Source: Setaria digitata (lineage: Eukaryota; Nematoda; Chromadorea; Rhabditida; Setariidae). Taken from it: a stretch of 10,000 nucleotides of DNA. A program made the position numbers and the translations under genes. Shown piece by piece: positions 7,065-10,000 of this stretch. The notes below the pieces were generated by a model that was not told the origin of the DNA, did not search any database, and saw only the letters and a program-made list of their open reading frames with translations. The stretch covers positions 1 through 10,000 of the forward strand of contig RCAB01000853.1 of the NCBI GenBank assembly GCA_003640385.1, in the 5' to 3' direction. Numbering within the stretch: position 1 is the first letter of the stretch; every line of letters starts with the position of its first letter.

Positions 7065-7320
7065 GGTGAAATTAATTTTTAAAATAAAATCAGGAAAAAG
7101 AAAAAAAAAAAAAGCATTCCTTCATAAATTTTTCTCTTTTTTCTTTTTTTTTTTTGTTTAAAATTTTTAAATGAAAGGGGGAAAATTTTTCAGGTTTATT
7201 ATTTTGTTTGCCAAACTGGAACTAATTGTTGAACTTCTTACATTGCTTCTTTTTTTTTTTTTTTCGCTCTCTTTCATTTTTATTTTTTTATTTGCTTTTT
7301 TTATTTTTTAGTTCAACAAA

Positions 7321-7355
7321 AATCAATCAGTCAACAGTCAATCAACTGATTGATT
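7321..7355. promoter_or_regulatory. 11-bp inverted repeat with TGATTGAT (PBX/Hox-type) sites
   Basis: AATCAATCAGT (7321-7331) and ACTGATTGATT (7345-7355) are perfect reverse complements with a 13-base loop. TGATTGAT, the classical PBX-Hox composite site, is present on the right at 7347-7354, and ATCAATCA on the left is its reverse complement. The loop itself holds GTCAATCA. This dense iteration of one octamer-like motif is not explained by T/A homopolymers. A spliced exon could also begin at 7312, since TTTTTTAG ends at 7311, but all frames after it close within 15 codons. Confidence 0.35.
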
Positions 7356-7364
7356 GATTTCGCT

Positions 7365-7580
7365 TCATTCTAAGGTGATAATAGTGATGAGATTTGATAA
7401 CGATGGTGGTGCTGATGATGATAATATGGGTAGCGGTTTTGATAGAAATAAAAAGAAGTGAAGAAGTTGATAGTAAGTAGTTAGAAATGGATGGATGGAA
7501 GGAAGAAACAAAAAAAAAAAAAGAAGAAAATGATGAAACTGGTTGATTTTTGTGATTTTCTTGGAAAGCGGAACTGCCAT
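7365..7580 (-). CDS. Unrecognised 71-codon minus ORF, doubtful
   Basis: ATG at 7580 to TGA at 7367-7365. The start is basic (MAVPLSKK) and is followed by a Phe/Leu run around residues 18-27, superficially like a signal peptide or signal anchor. The rest is Ser/Pro/Leu-rich. The plus strand over 7420-7535 is purine-rich (GAAGTGAAGAAG, GGATGGATGGAAGGAAG), so the minus strand is pyrimidine-rich and naturally encodes Phe, Leu, Ser and Pro without stops. That explains the frame better than selection does. On plus, a 24-codon ATG frame from 7387 includes GADDDNMGSG, equally unproven. Confidence 0.1.
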   Translation of the reverse strand: MAVPLSKKITKINQFHHFLLFFFLFLPSIHPFLTTYYQLLHFFLFLSKPLPILSSSAPPSLSNLITIITLE

Positions 7581-7589
7581 CGAATGAAT

Positions 7590-7890
7590 TCCTTTTTTTT
7601 TTTTTTTAAGAAAAAATCTCTTTGATCTTGCCGCTTTTTAAAATCAGCCAAATTTTTCTAATGCACAAAACAAAAAAAGAAGAAGGAGGAAAAAAGAAAA
7701 AATTAAAATCAAATGATTTGCTACATATTATCATGTGAAGTTGCTTTTTTTTTTTCCTCTCTTTTTATTTTTCTGTTTTTTTTTTTTTTTTTTTTTGAGT
7801 TGTAAGCCTTTGAATTTATATAATCCTTCAATTTTTTTTTTTTTTTCTTTTTCGTTTCTCATTTTAATTTTTTTTTTTTTTTTTTTTAAT
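7590..7890. repeat. Dense poly-T block
   Basis: Long T tracts recur: T15 near 7593-7607, T near 7745-7755, T21 at 7776-7796, T15 at 7832-7846 and T20 at 7868-7887. All are T on the plus strand, giving a strongly strand-biased block. It resembles the T-rich blocks of nematode introns and promoters. The apparent Lys-rich minus frame here is a by-product. Confidence 0.9.
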
Positions 7891-7934
7891 CCTTCAAAAC
7901 TTTCCACATAGATCATTTACTTCACTTCTGTTTT

Positions 7935-7978
7935 ATACATATATATAAATATATATGTGTGTCTGTACAGGTGTGTAC
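7935..7978. repeat. TA/TG microsatellite with 9-bp hairpin
   Basis: ACATATATA (7937-7945) and TATATATGT (7950-7958) pair perfectly around the loop TAAA. TG-rich sequence follows (GTGTGTCTGTACAGGTGTGTAC), with a short GTACA/GTGTAC echo. Alternating purine-pyrimidine DNA like this can adopt cruciform or Z-type structures and is mutable in length. Confidence 0.75.
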
Positions 7979-8047
7979 GTAACTGAACAAATGCGTGTAC
8001 CAGAATTCAAAAATGACTATAGACTGTTATTTCATTTTCATTTTTCA

Positions 8048-8128
8048 TTCTTTTTTTTTTTCTTTCTCTTCCTTTCTTTCTCATTCCTCTCCCTCTCCCT
8101 CTCTCTGTAAAAAAAAAAAAAAAAAAAA
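8048..8128. repeat. Pyrimidine tract switching to A20
   Basis: From 8048 to 8106 all bases but one (A at 8083) are C or T, including CCCTCT units at 8085-8102. After GT (8107-8108) comes A20 (8109-8128). The ORF crossing it is explained by the simple sequence. Confidence 0.85.
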
Positions 8129-8217
8129 TTTCAAATTTTACACCATGTTTTCAATTTTGTTTTCCTGTTTTTTTTTTCTTTTATTTTATCAAATATAAAT
8201 TATAAATATTATCTGCT

Positions 8218-8325
8218 TTCTCTCGAATGAAATATTTTATATGAGAAAATAGCGTAAACTCGAGAAGAATTACTGTAGGAGGATACGGTGAGTGCACAGT
8301 AATGAGTGATGTTAGTGAATAAATT
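8218..8325. other. GC-richer exon-like island, strand uncertain
   Basis: A homopolymer-free patch. On plus it contains a strong donor consensus, G then GTGAGT at 8288-8293, and a 25-codon frame (from about 8252 to TAA near 8324) with ordinary amino-acid composition. On minus it contains a good acceptor, TCCTCCTACAG, directed towards lower coordinates (AG near 8273), within a frame of about 42 codons that ends near 8209. Neither product is recognised. Both sets of signals could be chance; the patch is flagged because it is unlike the filler on both sides. Confidence 0.2.
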
Positions 8326-9099
8326 TTTGAAATATATTTACTTCACTAATTACTCTTTTTTTTTTCTTCATTTTTCTATTTTTTTTTCTTTTTTTTGTTG
8401 ACGAAAAATTACCTTAGTATTTTTTTTTTTTTTTTAAATTTAAGTAGTTGAAAATATCAGTCCAGAAAATGGATTTATCCTGCATGATCAATGTTTAGGA
8501 ATAAGTTAATGTAATTTAGATGCATTTTAAGCTCCTAAAAATTGCTTCTTTTTTTTTTTAACCTAGTTTCATCGATAGTTGAAATGAATTTTTAAAAGAA
8601 AGCAGAAGTACGAGATGCTTCCTTGTCCATTTTCATTTTTAATACAATTAATTAATAATAATATTTTATTCATGTTTCATTTCCATAAACAATAACCTGC
8701 AATATGCGAAATTTTAATTTACACTTCTGATATCATCAGCAATAGCGCTAGACATAAGATTGATTTAAGATGAATGGGTTATACATAAATAAAGTAATTG
8801 ATTAGCATGTTAAAATCAATATCAGATATCCTTGAAACTGATTAAATGATAACAGTATTTGATACACACCTATCAATTCAGCATTTCAATAGGACTTCGA
8901 TTTCTTTTTTTTGTCCTTCTTTCGCTGATATTTCACTGGAATCTCTTTTTTTTTTTCTCTCTCTAACCTTTAATTTGCATTACATTTGTCCAAGATATGT
9001 TTTAAATTTCTGATGAATTGAATAAAAATAAAAGATGAAAGTTTGAATTGTCTTTAACAAAAAAAAATAAATAAATAAATAAAAAATACTCTACGTAAG

Positions 9100-9132
9100 A
9101 AAAAAAATTTTTTTTCAAAAAAAAAAAAAAAA
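9100..9132. repeat. A8T8-C-A16 element
   Basis: A8 (9100-9107) joins T8 (9108-9115) directly, giving a 16-base palindrome, then a single C and A16 (9117-9132). T8 can therefore pair with A tracts on either side. Phased A tracts of this kind bend DNA and exclude nucleosomes. Confidence 0.8.
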
Positions 9133-9711
9133 TTACGAACAAAATTTTTGCTCATAATGTTTTTTTTTTTTCGATTAATAAAATTTAGTTGGAAAATAAA
9201 GATTTTATCAATTTTTTTTTTTTTTTTCTTTTAATGACTTTATGTTAGAATGAAAAACTCGTTTTCTGATTGTATTATTTACAATTAAATTCGTCACAAA
9301 TCATTCGCATCAAATGTTCACAACATTTAATCCTTTTTCATTTTGACAATAATACACTTCCAAAATATCGACAAAATACTTATTGTTGTCTATTGAAAAT
9401 TTAATTAAAAAAAAAAAAGAAAAGAAAAAAGGAAGGAAAAATTATCGAAATAAATTTTTTATTATTAATTTTCTTAAAAAAATTTAAATTTCATTATCAA
9501 TTTCTCTTTTGAAATAAACCATTTCAACAATTCTCTTAACTACTTTGCAGCGAAATAACACACTGTTCCCTGCTCTTTTCATTATTGTTGACTTTTTTTT
9601 CTTTGTTTCAAAGAAATAAAAAATAAAATGAAACTGAAAAAAAAAATAATTCTTTTAAAAATTTGAAATAATAAGACTATAATATTTGCCCGTAATGGTA
9701 GGAAAAAAAAC

Positions 9712-9737
9712 AAAAAAAAAAAAAAAAAAAAAAAAAA
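9712..9737. repeat. A26 homopolymer
   Basis: The longest homopolymer in the window, preceded by A8 and a single C (9703-9711). There is no upstream AATAAA at proper distance and no obvious target-site duplication, so I do not call it a retroposon tail. Confidence 0.95.
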
Positions 9738-10000
9738 TAAGCAAATAAGCTAAAAAAAAAGATCTATTTTATTTGAATATATATATAAGGTTGGCTAAAA
9801 GAATAAAATTGTAAGAAAATTATCGTTTCCTGGAAAGAACAAACTATTAATTTATTTCATTTTATTTTTTTTTTTTTTTTTGCATGAGCATGAGTTTTTT
9901 TTTTTTTTACATTCTTTTAAATTTATTACTTTAATTTAACATCTGAATTGTAGGATCAAAGCATCTAAAAAAAAGGCAAGAAAATTGAAGATAGCATTCA

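Larger units (their letters stand above)
8330..10000. other. AT-rich gene-less stretch
   Basis: No gene is supported. It holds T tracts near 8421, 9160, 9212, 9866 and 9896, an AAAT run at 9067-9084, an A8T8CA16 element at 9100-9132, a 7-bp hairpin (AAATGTT 9312-9318, AACATTT 9322-9328), an 8-base palindrome TAGCGCTA (8743-8750) and A26 at 9712-9737. A weak minus-strand exon candidate runs from an acceptor TTTTCAATAG (AG at 9391-9390) to TGA at 9312-9310, about 26 codons, with no recognisable product. Confidence 0.55.

Noticed and set aside
7731..7916. Minus-strand Lys-rich ORF of 61 codons
   Set aside because: It is almost entirely poly-T read backwards, giving poly-Lys; no unique protein sequence is present.
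7995..8198. Plus-strand ORF of 67 codons
   Set aside because: It consists of Phe/Ser runs from T tracts, Ser/Pro from CCCTCT units and Lys from A20, so the simple sequence explains it, and its start is not a convincing ATG.
1..10000. Spliced-leader RNA, 5S rRNA, snRNA, telomere repeats or an intact transposon
   Set aside because: I looked for the nematode SL1 core, TTAGGC-type repeats, U6-like sequence and long terminal repeats on both strands by eye and found none; short or diverged copies could be missed without a search.

Overview
This window looks like non-coding nuclear DNA (intergenic, or the inside of a large intron) from a small, AT-rich animal genome. By eye it is roughly three quarters A+T or more. 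It is packed with T and A homopolymers of 10-26 bases, carries CT, TTTC, AAAT and TA/TG microsatellites, and has frequent stops in all six frames. Short candidate exons are flanked by nematode-style splice signals. A nematode, possibly filarial, is my best guess; a mite is a reasonable alternative. Nothing suggests bacterial, phage, plasmid or organelle DNA. No complete gene, tRNA, rRNA, CRISPR array or intact transposon can be supported. Two N bases (405, 6223) show that this is draft assembly.

Layout. Bases 1-113 form a GC-richer open frame that may be the last coding exon of a gene entering from the left; its end weakly resembles the start of a SAM domain. Bases 114-1000 hold a 9-bp hairpin (241-263), a 14-bp direct repeat next to the first N, and an unrecognised 92-codon ORF. 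Bases 1256-1464 are five copies of a 42-bp tandem repeat, and the minus strand is open through all of them (1000-1503). Bases 1504-2580 are AT-rich filler with one palindromic homeodomain-type site. Bases 2581-3100 hold a CT microsatellite, a GC-richer patch and a cluster of GATA sites, the most promoter-like stretch here. Bases 3100-4550 are filler with long poly-A and poly-T. Paired GATA repeats lie at 4558-4612, a bZIP/E-box pair at 4954-4968, and the best internal exon-like island at 5096-5248. Bases 6041-6427 are an almost perfect 182-bp duplication with the second N exactly at its break. Bases 6540-7320 hold two weak ORFs. Bases 7321-7580 contain an 11-bp inverted repeat rich in TGATTGAT followed by a purine-rich patch. 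Bases 7590-8130 are dominated by T tracts, a TA/TG hairpin and a pyrimidine/purine switch. A small GC-richer island with a good splice donor sits at 8218-8325. The rest, to 10000, is low-complexity filler.

No genes can be shown to work together here. The most solid observations are structural: the 42-bp tandem repeat, the 182-bp duplication with a foldback-like junction, and the homopolymer landscape. The regulatory and exon calls are inference from motif and composition and carry low confidence.
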